64,000 nt of DNA from Pseudomonas sp. PB120 (lineage in GTDB: Bacteria; Pseudomonadota; Gammaproteobacteria; Pseudomonadales; Pseudomonadaceae): NCBI RefSeq assembly GCF_009761815.1, contig NZ_RWIN01000156.1:1-64000 (forward strand), given 5' to 3'. Positions 25,275 through 33,504 of this stretch are shown in pieces (the first letter of the stretch is position 1; each line of letters begins with the position of its first letter). The notes below the pieces were generated by a model. The model saw only the letters and a list, made by a program, of their open reading frames with translations. It did no database searches and was not told where the DNA came from. The translations under genes and the position numbers were made by a program.

Positions 25275-25353
25275 GATTGTTCCACTGGCGTCGGCCTGGC
25301 CGACGACGTGGATGCCTCCTGATTTATTATTGTTGGATAGCGATTGCCGGTGG

Positions 25354-26493
25354 TTACAGCGATTGTTCGAGCATCGACAGGTAGTCCGCCGAGGATGCTT
25401 CCCGGGGATTGGTCTTGTGGCTGTGATCGTGCAGCGCGCCTTCGACGATGCCGGCGAACAGGCTTTCGTCGACGCCAATTTCACTCAGGCGGGTCGGCAG
25501 GCCGAGGCGGCGGGTCATGTCCTCAATGGCCGTGCCGATATTCGCGCCAGCGTCCAGGCCCATGGCGTGGCGCAGGCGTTCCAGCTTGCGCTCATTGCGA
25601 ACGGTCGGGGCGTTGGCGTTGAAGTGCACGACCGCCGGCAGGAAAATCGCGTTCAACGTGCCGTGGTGCAGCTTCGGATTGATCCCGCCCAAGGCATGGG
25701 ACAGGCTGTGCACGCAGCCCAGGCCTTTCTGGAAAGCGAGGGCGCCCTGCATCGACGCGCTCATCATGTTCATCCGCGCTTCGCGGTCACCGGGTTCGGT
25801 GGTGGCCCGCTCGATGTGCTCCCAGGCACGCCACAATCCGTCGAGGGCAATGCCGTCTGCCGCAGGGTTGAAGGCCGGCGCCATGAAGGTTTCGATGCAA
25901 TGCGCGATGGCGTCCATGCCCGTGGCGGCGGTCAGCATGGGCGGCAGACCCAGGGTCAATTCAGGGTCACAGATGGCAACGCGAGGCACGACATAAGGTG
26001 AAATGACGCCCACTTTGCGACCGTCATCGAGGATCAGTATCGCGCCGCGACCCACTTCGCTGCCGGTGCCGGCCGTAGTCGGCACGGCAATCAACGGAGC
26101 GGTCGCCGAGGTGATGCGGTCCAGCCCGCCTTCGATCACCGCAAAGCTGTGCAGCGGACCGTCATGGGTGGCACAGACGGCGACGCCTTTGGCCAGGTCG
26201 ATCGAAGAACCGCCGCCCACGGCAATGATGCCGTCGCACTCGCCCTGACGGTAACGCGCAACGGCTTCCCGTACTGCGTGTTCGTTGGGGTTGGGCGGAG
26301 TGGCGTCGAAAATCGTGAAGGGACGGTCAGCGCCGAGGGCCGAGACGACCTTGTCGACGATGCCGGCATTGCGCACGCCTACGTCGGTGACAATCAGCGG
26401 GCGGGTGATGCCGGCGCGGTCGGCCTCAGCCGCCAGATGCTGCAGGCTGTCGTAGCCGAACTGGATTTTGGTGACGTAATTGATGAGGGACAT
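25354..26493 (-). CDS. iron-containing alcohol dehydrogenase
   Basis: A 379-residue group III alcohol dehydrogenase. The cofactor motif is GGGSSIDLAKG (about 93-103), and PTTAGTGSEVG follows (about 138-148). The metal ligands are visible in the MDAIAHCIET, HSLSHALGG and ALHDHSHKTNPR segments. It would oxidise an alcohol or hydroxy acid to aldehyde or keto acid (or the reverse). It is the first gene of the minus-strand run that ends at the porin, and lies 174 bases from the divergent LysR gene, so its promoter probably responds to that regulator. The exact substrate is unknown. Confidence 0.9.
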   Translation of the reverse strand: MSLINYVTKIQFGYDSLQHLAAEADRAGITRPLIVTDVGVRNAGIVDKVVSALGADRPFTIFDATPPNPNEHAVREAVARYRQGECDGIIAVGGGSSIDLAKGVAVCATHDGPLHSFAVIEGGLDRITSATAPLIAVPTTAGTGSEVGRGAILILDDGRKVGVISPYVVPRVAICDPELTLGLPPMLTAATGMDAIAHCIETFMAPAFNPAADGIALDGLWRAWEHIERATTEPGDREARMNMMSASMQGALAFQKGLGCVHSLSHALGGINPKLHHGTLNAIFLPAVVHFNANAPTVRNERKLERLRHAMGLDAGANIGTAIEDMTRRLGLPTRLSEIGVDESLFAGIVEGALHDHSHKTNPREASSADYLSMLEQSL

Positions 26494-26594
26494 GATTCAC
26501 CACAAGTTATACAGGATTGTTATTGTTGCAATCGGGCTGCGGCGGGAGCGCTTTCGTGCTCTGGTCAAACCCATTGCATTGCCTGGCTGTGGGG

Positions 26595-26609
26595 CGGACT
26601 ATAGGTCCG
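26595..26609. promoter_or_regulatory. inverted repeat, possible LysR site
   Basis: The palindrome CGGAC-TATAG-GTCCG lies in the 174-base gap between the divergent LysR and alcohol dehydrogenase genes. LysR proteins bind imperfect dyads of this size there; direct binding is inferred from position. Confidence 0.4.
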
Positions 26610-26667
26610 TCGTGGTGACCCCGATACTGACAACTTTCGATACCTCTATAACTTTTAGTTAACCCTG

Positions 26668-27591
26668 ATGACGCCCTCACTCAATTCGATCATGTCCCGC
26701 TTGCACATCAAGCAACTGCGCTTGCTGATAGCCCTGGATGAGCACGGCTCCTTGCTGGGCGCGGCCAAGCAGGTCGCGCTGACCCAGCCCGGCGCGAGCA
26801 AAGCGCTGCAAGAAATTGAAACCACCTTCGGCACGGCACTGTTCACCCGCACTAACCGTGGGCTTGAACCGAACGATGCCGGGCGCTCGGTCATCCGCTA
26901 CGCGAGGTTGATCCAGACCGACCTTGCGCACCTGCGTGAAGAGATCATCGGCATCATGAGCGGGCAGGGCGGGCGCGTGTCGGTCGGCACCATCATGGGC
27001 GCCGTACCGCTGCTGACCACGGCCATCAGCCGGGTCATTGCCGACAACCCGAAGCTGTCCATCGAAATCGTCGAAGACACCAGCGCCGCGTTGCTCAGCC
27101 AGCTCGACGCCGGGCGACTGGATCTCGCGATCTGCCGCACGACCGTCAGCACCACGCCCTACTTGTATGAGAGCGCGACGTTCGTCGAAGAAACCCTGGC
27201 GGTGATTGCCAGCACGCAGCATCCGTTCGCGTATGCCCGGCGATTGTTGCTCAAGGATCTGGTGGATTACCGCTGGGTCGTCTATCGCGCGAACATGCCG
27301 ATGCGCTTGCTGCTGGAGCGCGAGTTTCACGAGGCGAACCTGCGTTTCCCGGTGCACCTGCTGGAAACGACATCGGCGTTCGCTACTTTGTCGTTGCTTC
27401 AGGAAAACCCGACGCTGGTGGCGCTGGTGTCAACGGACGTGGCGAAGTTCTGCTCCGGCTACGGTTTCACCACCACGCTGCCGCTGGCCATTACTTCGCG
27501 CAGCGAGCCGTATGAGCTGGTATCTCGCAAAGGCGTGCCGGACTCTCCAGCGGCCAGGCTGCTGCGGGAGGCGTTGTTGAATCCCGCCTGA
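26668..27591 (+). CDS. LysR-family transcriptional regulator
   Basis: A 307-residue LysR regulator. The N-terminal winged helix (residues 9-70) reads SRLHIKQLRLLIALDEHGSLLGAAKQVALTQPGASKALQEIE. The rest is the periplasmic-binding-like effector domain (about 95-300). An in-frame ATG at 26692 (MSRLHIKQL) is possible and no strong ribosome site settles the choice. It is divergent from the iron alcohol dehydrogenase gene, the start of the catabolic operon, and is most likely its activator. The co-inducer is unknown. Confidence 0.92.
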   Translation: MTPSLNSIMSRLHIKQLRLLIALDEHGSLLGAAKQVALTQPGASKALQEIETTFGTALFTRTNRGLEPNDAGRSVIRYARLIQTDLAHLREEIIGIMSGQGGRVSVGTIMGAVPLLTTAISRVIADNPKLSIEIVEDTSAALLSQLDAGRLDLAICRTTVSTTPYLYESATFVEETLAVIASTQHPFAYARRLLLKDLVDYRWVVYRANMPMRLLLEREFHEANLRFPVHLLETTSAFATLSLLQENPTLVALVSTDVAKFCSGYGFTTTLPLAITSRSEPYELVSRKGVPDSPAARLLREALLNPA

Positions 27592-27725
27592 TTCGACATT
27601 CGTGCGGCGCGAGCAAATCTTATTTGTGACAGGCACGGTGTTTGAAACCGGTTAACGTCGCGATACTCCTCAGGATTACGCGTCTCCCACAACTGGCCCA
27701 CGGATGGCCATCGCGAGGTTAAACC

Positions 27726-29066
27726 ATGATTGTGCCCAGCCGATTTGTGCTGCTGATGACCACTGCCGCGTTGCTCACCGCCTGTGGTGAGTCGTCCAAA
27801 CTGCCGTTCCAGGCCGGTGTCGGCCCGACTCCGCAGTTGCCGGAACCCAGCACGTCGCTGATTCCCACGTTAAAGGTGTCCAAGGCTGTCGGCTGGACGG
27901 GCAGCGCCATGCCCCAGGCGCCCGCCGGTTTCAAAGTGACCGCCCTGGCGGAAAACCTCGACCATCCCCGCTGGGTCTATACGCTTCCCAATGGCGACGT
28001 ACTCGTCGCTGAAAGCAATCACCCGCCGATGCCGGAAGGCGCCACGGACGGCGGCACCGGGCCGCTGGCCTGGGCGCGCCGCACCGCCATGGGGTTTGTG
28101 ATGGGGCGGGTGGGGGCCGATGCGCCGAGTGCCAATCGCATCACCTTGCTGCGCGACGTCGACGGTGACGGCCATGCCGAGGTGCAAAAAGTCTTCATGA
28201 CCGGCCTTACTTCGCCGTTTGGCATGGCCTTGGTGAATGGGGAACTGTTCATTGCCAACGCCGATGCCTTGGTCAAGGTGCCTTATGTCGACGGGCAAAC
28301 CGACATTGAAGCCAAACCGGTGAAAGTCACCGATCTGCCCGCCGGCATTAATCACCATTGGACCAAAAACGTGCTGGCCAATCGTGAAGGTTCCAAGCTG
28401 TACGTCACGGTAGGCTCCAACAGCAACGTCGGCGAAAACGGCCTTGACGCTGAAGACGGGCGGGCAGCGATCTGGGAAGTCGACGTTAAAAGCGGCAACA
28501 AGCGCCTGTTTGCCAGTGGCCTGCGCAACCCCAACGGCCTGGCCTGGAAACCGGGTACGAGCGAGTTGTGGACGGTGGTGAACGAGCGCGACGAAATCGG
28601 CAGCGACCTGGTACCGGATTACCTGACCTCGGTGAAGGACGGTGCGTTCTACGGCTGGCCGTGGAGTTACTACGGTGCCCACGTCGACAGTCGCGTAGAG
28701 CCGCCGCGTCCGGACAAGGTCGCCCAAGCCATCGCCCCGGACTACGCGCTGGGCACCCACGTCGCTCCATTGGGCCTGGCATTCTCCGACTCGCGGGCAA
28801 TGCCGGCCGCTTTTGCCGAGGGTGTGTTCGTCGGTGAACACGGCTCCTGGAACCGTAATCCGCAGGCCGGGTACAAGGTGGTGTTCATCCCCTTCAGCGC
28901 TGGAAAACCGTCAGGCACCCCCGTCGATTTCCTCACCGGTTTTCTCAACGCCGACGGCGAAGCACAAGGCCGGCCGGTGGGTGTAGCGCTTGATCAGCGT
29001 GGCGCCTTGCTGGTCGCCGATGATGTCGGGAACAAGGTCTGGCGAATCGCAATGAGCAAACCTTAA
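27726..29066 (+). CDS. sorbosone dehydrogenase-like beta-propeller lipoprotein
   Basis: A 446-residue protein with a lipoprotein signal ending in LLTAC (Cys20). The rest is a six-bladed beta-propeller like PQQ-dependent sugar and L-sorbosone dehydrogenases. Visible signatures include NGDVLVAESNHPP, DGDGHAEVQKVFMTGLTSPFGMAL, LYVTVGSNSNVGENG, GLRNPNGLAWKPGTSELWTVVNERDEIG and VGEHGSWNRNP. It probably oxidises a sugar or sugar alcohol in the periplasm using PQQ; actual PQQ use is inferred. GAGG lies 7 bases before the ATG. It is transcribed alone, followed by a 13-base hairpin at 29076. Confidence 0.85.
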   Translation: MIVPSRFVLLMTTAALLTACGESSKLPFQAGVGPTPQLPEPSTSLIPTLKVSKAVGWTGSAMPQAPAGFKVTALAENLDHPRWVYTLPNGDVLVAESNHPPMPEGATDGGTGPLAWARRTAMGFVMGRVGADAPSANRITLLRDVDGDGHAEVQKVFMTGLTSPFGMALVNGELFIANADALVKVPYVDGQTDIEAKPVKVTDLPAGINHHWTKNVLANREGSKLYVTVGSNSNVGENGLDAEDGRAAIWEVDVKSGNKRLFASGLRNPNGLAWKPGTSELWTVVNERDEIGSDLVPDYLTSVKDGAFYGWPWSYYGAHVDSRVEPPRPDKVAQAIAPDYALGTHVAPLGLAFSDSRAMPAAFAEGVFVGEHGSWNRNPQAGYKVVFIPFSAGKPSGTPVDFLTGFLNADGEAQGRPVGVALDQRGALLVADDVGNKVWRIAMSKP

Positions 29067-29075
29067 AAATTTGCG

Positions 29076-29112
29076 CGCGCGGTTCACAATTCGTTGAACT
29101 GTGAACCGCGCG
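29076..29112. repeat. perfect 13-base inverted repeat
   Basis: CGCGCGGTTCACA at 29076-29088 pairs with TGTGAACCGCGCG at 29100-29112 around an 11-base loop. There is no T-run, so it may be an mRNA-end stabiliser or a weak terminator. Confidence 0.7.
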
Positions 29113-29161
29113 TAACGTCGAACCAGAACAAATCGACTGACTGCCGAGGCAGGAGGGTGTG

Positions 29162-29287
29162 ATGGAGAGGCGGGCAATGCTCAAGTTCTTTGCGGCGTAC
29201 TTGTCCATTTGCATCTTTGTCGAATGGGGGGTCGCCAAGGCGTCGCCCTGGATCGCCTCTCATGTGCTGCTGAAGTGGATGCTGTAG
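29162..29287 (+). CDS. 41-residue single-helix membrane protein
   Basis: A very small gene, 41 codons and a TAG stop. An AGGAGG Shine-Dalgarno lies 5 bases before the ATG, one of the strongest sites in the window. The product begins MERRAMLKFFAAYLSICIFV and ends HVLLKWML. It has one hydrophobic segment (about 9-21, FFAAYLSICIFV) after a positive N-terminus, with a second, weaker amphipathic stretch. It fits a small inner-membrane protein. Function unknown; no family recognised. Confidence 0.55.
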   Translation: MERRAMLKFFAAYLSICIFVEWGVAKASPWIASHVLLKWML

Positions 29288-29573
29288 CGGGCTCTTTTAG
29301 CGGGACCAAAACTTGTTTTTGCTGAGCGCGCTGGGGGACTGCTGCTCGTTATGGCCGGCCAACTATTGTGATTGATACCGCTGTCTCCGGTTGTCAGACA
29401 GGCGCGGTATAGGTCGCGCCAATCGCAGCCTTATCGCGTCGGCAACAGGACGGCTGGTTGTGAAGGCTGGAACACTGATAAGCCAGTAATCTCAAGCTCT
29501 AGTGAATGCTGATATTGCTAATCGAGAATCGTTCGACAATGATGTCGTATTGGCATCTTTCGTTGGGCGGGAT

Positions 29574-30608
29574 ATGAACAAAGTAATCAGCTTCGCTGCG
29601 TTATCGTTGGTTATGGTCAACCTTTCCGGGTGTATCGTTGAAATGGTTACGGGCAGCATCGCGGAAGCTTCTTTCGCCAGCGAAACGCCAGAAAGCATGG
29701 GCATGTCACCCGCTAACTTTCGCGGGCAATCCTGTCTCCAGCTGGCGGTTGAACGACAAAATGCGGGTTACTTGATTTCACATACAGGCGAGCACGCTGA
29801 GTATGTGCAAAAACATGGACGTTGGAAGCTCGCATCGATTGAGCAAGTTGAGCAAGAGCAGGGCTGTCTGGCGGGCACTACTGTGCAACAGGCGGGTGCT
29901 GTTGAATATGTTGCGAAGCACCCAGAAGCTGCAAAAGAACTTGAGTCACAGTTGCCACCGGGAGCACGTTCTCCTGCTGGCCCTGGTGCTGCTTCAACCA
30001 ATGCGGGTTCGCCAGTCATAACGGCTTCTCAACCAATAAAACCGGCTGTGACGCCGCCGCAGAACTTTGGACCTGGCTACGGATCGGCATCGCTTGCATC
30101 TGGTTTGCCACAGACGTCGCTTGCCCAGTGGATTGCAGAAGAAACACCAGAGAAATATAAAGGTAAGTCCTGTGAATACCTTCGCCAAGCCTATGCGCGT
30201 AGCAATGAAATTTTAGCGGTAAATACGCCAGAAGCGCAGGCTTGGGGAGCAAGCAAGAAAACGGCTATCGATCAGGTTTTGAGCGGTAAGGATTGTCCGC
30301 CCCTGGTCACTGCTGTCCGGGGGCGAATTGGCGTCTCTATCGGTAGCATTGATCCTGTGAAAGCCGCGCGCCTGGGCATGCCGCTTAAGGGCGCATCCGT
30401 AGAAAAGGTTGCGCCAGGTGGTAACGCTGAAAAAGCAGGTCTGAAATATGCGGACGTGATAGTGAGTGTCGATACAACATCCGTAGGCGATGACATCGAT
30501 TTTTTGCTGGCCGTGGGCAAGGTCTCGATAGGCTCAAATACGTTGCTTAAAGTCTGGCGAAAGGATGCTTTTATCGATATTCCTGTGTTAGTGGGTCCTC
30601 CTGCATAA
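29574..30608 (+). CDS. PDZ-domain lipoprotein with duplicated Cys motif
   Basis: A 344-residue protein with a lipoprotein signal (FAALSLVMVNLSGC, Cys20). Two similar units follow: FRGQSCLQLAVERQNAG ... QEQGCLAG (about 49-102) and YKGKSCEYLRQAYARSN ... GKDCPPL (about 200-245). Each has two cysteines and they are joined by a Pro/Ser/Gly-rich linker. A C-terminal PDZ domain (about 250-340; VEKVAPGGNAEKAGLKYADVIVSVD) closes it. Composition is more AT-rich than the neighbourhood, suggesting acquisition. The start is chosen because the lipobox sits 20 residues from this ATG; a weak GGGCGG site precedes it. Probably a periplasm-facing scaffold; function unknown. Confidence 0.75.
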   Translation: MNKVISFAALSLVMVNLSGCIVEMVTGSIAEASFASETPESMGMSPANFRGQSCLQLAVERQNAGYLISHTGEHAEYVQKHGRWKLASIEQVEQEQGCLAGTTVQQAGAVEYVAKHPEAAKELESQLPPGARSPAGPGAASTNAGSPVITASQPIKPAVTPPQNFGPGYGSASLASGLPQTSLAQWIAEETPEKYKGKSCEYLRQAYARSNEILAVNTPEAQAWGASKKTAIDQVLSGKDCPPLVTAVRGRIGVSIGSIDPVKAARLGMPLKGASVEKVAPGGNAEKAGLKYADVIVSVDTTSVGDDIDFLLAVGKVSIGSNTLLKVWRKDAFIDIPVLVGPPA

Positions 30609-30744
30609 ACATCCCTCCACCCAAAGGACAGGGTCTGTTCTCAGTGGGAGTTGGGCAAGGGGGGCGACTTGCAGTCTCTCCCCATGCTTCGGCTGGGTGA
30701 GCGGATGCTGATTGACTGCTTGGGCATCAGTCCATTTTTCACTC

Positions 30745-31293
30745 TTAAAATAGTGCATAGCTAAATGCCGTTCGAGGAATACGCTCCGTCGCAGTCCTTG
30801 CTTTGTAGTAGGTTTCTCCTGCCCCTTCGAGCTTTGCCTCGATCATCTCTCTCACATCAGTTTCCTGGTCGTAAGGGAAAATGCCCAGTGCCCAAATTGA
30901 TCTCAAATCAAGCTCTGACTTTCGAATCCTGGCAACTTTGGCCAAGTCGGCAACCATGTTTGTCAGGCAGTTTCCGAGTTGGGTGTGCTGTTTTATTTCC
31001 AGCGCAACAAAACGTTCCCGTGCCCATTGCTTTTTCCTGATGATGAAATCCGGCTTGAAAAAATACCGTAGTTTTTCTCTGCGATAGTCAAACTCCACTG
31101 CACACTCGCGCTGCCATTCGGGTTCTGAAACATGCTCCGCTAGAAAACGAGCAAATTCGATCTGGAACCAAATTTCCCAGCCGGTGATTTCCTGCTGGTT
31201 GATGACCCTTAGCGCTGACCGAATGTTGGGTCGCTTAAAAAAATCCTTGAGGAGCCCATGCATGTACTCGAAGTCAGCTTGGGGTTTTTTCAT
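30745..31293 (-). CDS. putative PD-(D/E)XK-fold protein
   Basis: A 182-residue soluble protein without a recognised name. The middle reads CAVEFDYRREKLRYFFKPDFIIRKKQW (about 86-112), followed by FVALEIKQHTQLGNCLTNM. This gives a P-D ... E-x-K pattern (PDFI and ALEIKQ), as in PD-(D/E)XK nucleases. There is no helicase, methylase or other partner next to it. AAGGA lies 7 bases before the ATG at 31293. It converges with the AT-richer PDZ lipoprotein gene. It may be a domesticated or defence-related nuclease; a structural search would decide. Confidence 0.55.
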   Translation of the reverse strand: MKKPQADFEYMHGLLKDFFKRPNIRSALRVINQQEITGWEIWFQIEFARFLAEHVSEPEWQRECAVEFDYRREKLRYFFKPDFIIRKKQWARERFVALEIKQHTQLGNCLTNMVADLAKVARIRKSELDLRSIWALGIFPYDQETDVREMIEAKLEGAGETYYKARTATERIPRTAFSYALF

Positions 31294-31468
31294 GCTCATT
31301 CCTTAAATTCTATCCGTCACCGCTTTGCGCGGCGCGTAGTGATATCGGCAACGCGCCACTATTTCAAGAGTCGGAGTGATCCCATGACAATCCGGCGGGG
31401 AGGTTATCGAGCGCGCCAGTCGGGCGTGGCTGATAGCAGTTATTGTTGCGTCATCAGGAGGACGGGAT

Positions 31469-32593
31469 TCATTTATATGAACTCAATCCATCCAGCACAG
31501 CCTCTATCACCCGGTCCTGCCGTGTTTCATCGAGCGTCGGGTAAATCGGCAGACAGAGCACTCGCTTTGCCGCCGCTTGTGCATTGTCCAGGGAGGCGAG
31601 CCGGCAGTGCGGGATGAATGCCGGCTGCTGGTGCAAAGGGGTGGGGTAATGCACGGCGACCTGAATGCCCCGACCGCGCAAGCGTTCGGCCAATGCGTCG
31701 CGGTCGTCCAGCAGAATGCAGTATTGAGCATAGGCCGAGTGGGCGCCGGGAGTGATTCGTTGCAGTTGCAGGGCGCCATCGGCGACGGCAGCGGCGAAGC
31801 CTTCATCATAGCGTCGAGCCAATGCCTGTCGGCGGGTGATTTGCTGGTTCAGGCGACCCAAGGCGGCCAGCAAGGCGCAGCAGGAGAGCGAATCGAGGCG
31901 GCCGTTAGTGCCCAGTGAACTGTGCAGGTATTTGCTCGATTGGCCGTGGTCGCGGGCTTCGGCAATGCGCCGGGCCAGTTCCGGATTCCGGGTGAAGAGT
32001 GCGCCACCCTCACCGGCGCCGCCGAAGGGTTTGGTCGGGAAGAAACTGGTACAGCTGATCTCGGCGAGGCTGCCACTGCGTTGGCCGTGCAGGGTGGCAC
32101 CGTAGCTTTGAGCCGCGTCCTCAATGAGGTGCAGCCCGTGCTTCTGTGCCAACTGGCCAAGGCGCTGGAAATTGGCCGGCAGGCCGAATAACGAGACGGC
32201 AATGATCGCGCGGGTGCGCGGACCGATCATGGTGGCGCAGGATTCAACATCCAGGTTCAAACTGTCCGCACAGATATCCGCTAGCACGGGTGTGGCCCCC
32301 TGCAACAGAACCGCTTCCAGCGGCGCGGCGAAGGTGAAGGCGGGCACGATCACTTCATCGCCGGGACCGATGCCCAAGGCCATGAGCGCCAGTTGCAGCG
32401 CCATGGTTCCCGTGCTGCTGGTCAGGGCATGGTCGACCCCGACGTCGGCGGCGAGGCGCTGTTCGAGCTCGATAACCTCGGGCCCCATGATGAACTGACC
32501 GTGTTCGAACAGTCGCTGAATGCGCTGCATGACCTCATCCTTGAGGGGTTGCCAGTCATTCACCAGGTCGACGAAAGGAATCGAGGCGGGCAT
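31469..32593 (-). CDS. DegT/DnrJ/EryC1 PLP-dependent sugar aminotransferase
   Basis: A 374-residue PLP enzyme of the DegT/DnrJ/EryC1/StrS family. Visible motifs are STGTMALQLALMALGIGPGDEVIVPAFTFAA (about 57-88), LIEDAAQSYGA (about 155-165) and the PLP-lysine segment FFPTKPFGGAGEGG (about 182-195). It transfers an amino group from glutamate to a keto-sugar nucleotide. It lies 14 bases after the Gfo/Idh oxidoreductase gene. With that enzyme and the left-handed-helix acyltransferase it could make a diacetamido-type sugar, as WbpB-WbpE-WbpD do; the sugar itself is inferred. GGAGAG lies 5 bases before the ATG. Confidence 0.9.
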   Translation of the reverse strand: MPASIPFVDLVNDWQPLKDEVMQRIQRLFEHGQFIMGPEVIELEQRLAADVGVDHALTSSTGTMALQLALMALGIGPGDEVIVPAFTFAAPLEAVLLQGATPVLADICADSLNLDVESCATMIGPRTRAIIAVSLFGLPANFQRLGQLAQKHGLHLIEDAAQSYGATLHGQRSGSLAEISCTSFFPTKPFGGAGEGGALFTRNPELARRIAEARDHGQSSKYLHSSLGTNGRLDSLSCCALLAALGRLNQQITRRQALARRYDEGFAAAVADGALQLQRITPGAHSAYAQYCILLDDRDALAERLRGRGIQVAVHYPTPLHQQPAFIPHCRLASLDNAQAAAKRVLCLPIYPTLDETRQDRVIEAVLDGLSSYK

Positions 32594-32607
32594 GAACTCT
32601 CCGGTGC

Positions 32608-33504
32608 CTAGCAGGTTATGACTTCACTGATTGAGCAATGTTGTCGGATGCGTTCGCTCAGATCCATGACGGCCAGAGCGTCACGGCCCAAGGCGATGGC
32701 CGACCGTCGACCACCCAAGGACTGCACAAAGGCCAGAGCCTGACGGGTCAGGGCATCCGGTTGATGGCTGAGGCCGGTCTGGTCCAGGTCGATGATCCGG
32801 GATTCGTCGGGACCATGCAGGATGACTTGGCGGCGTACCTGGTCTTCTCGGCAGGCCGTGAGGTTTACGCGCTTGCCGCCGGCGAAAGCCAGTTCGCAGC
32901 GTACGTGGGAAAGCTGGCCGGCACTGCGGCGGTGCTCGAGGATGCGGATCTCTCCTCCCGGTTCGCCCAGCGTGTCAAGGAGCCAATCGATGTCGTGCAC
33001 CATCAGGTCCAGGACCACGTCGGTGTCGGCCATCCCGGCCATCAGACGCGGTACCACGCGAAGGATATCCGCTCTGCTCACAGGGCCAGCCAAGGCCTGT
33101 TGGGCCAGTTGGATGGCGGGATTGAATCGCTCGCTGTGGCCGACCGCCAGTAACACCTGGTGTTGCTGGGCGGCGAGGACCAGTTGACGGCAGGCAGCGA
33201 AGTCTAGCGCCAGGGGTTTCTCTACCAGGCAGTGGATTCTGCCTTCGAGCAATGGCAAGGCGCTGCCCAGATGTTCACTGCTGGGGGTGGCGATGACGGC
33301 AAGATCGACCTTGCCGAGCAGGGCACGGCTGTCGCTGAAAAACTCACAGCCTTGCTCGGCGGCCCACTCAGCCTTGCCAGGATCGTTGTCTACCAGGGCC
33401 CGCAGTTGTATACCCGGCACCTGTCGCCAACTCTTGCAGTGCAGGCGACCCATCTTGCCGAGACCGACAATACCCAGGCGCAGGGGCTTGTTCAGTGACG
33501 TCAT
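32608..33504 (-). CDS. Gfo/Idh/MocA-family sugar oxidoreductase
   Basis: A 298-residue oxidoreductase of the Gfo/Idh/MocA family. The NAD(P)-binding motif LRLGIVGLGKMGRLHCKSW (near 8-26) is followed by VIATPSSEH and CLVEKPLALD, the EKP motif near 90-99. It probably oxidises a sugar-nucleotide hydroxyl, usually C-3, before the aminotransferase acts. The start at 33504 is preferred because its ATGA overlaps the stop of the upstream glycosyltransferase gene; an ATG 5 codons earlier is possible. It precedes the aminotransferase gene with a 14-base gap. Confidence 0.9.
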   Translation of the reverse strand: MTSLNKPLRLGIVGLGKMGRLHCKSWRQVPGIQLRALVDNDPGKAEWAAEQGCEFFSDSRALLGKVDLAVIATPSSEHLGSALPLLEGRIHCLVEKPLALDFAACRQLVLAAQQHQVLLAVGHSERFNPAIQLAQQALAGPVSRADILRVVPRLMAGMADTDVVLDLMVHDIDWLLDTLGEPGGEIRILEHRRSAGQLSHVRCELAFAGGKRVNLTACREDQVRRQVILHGPDESRIIDLDQTGLSHQPDALTRQALAFVQSLGGRRSAIALGRDALAVMDLSERIRQHCSISEVITC

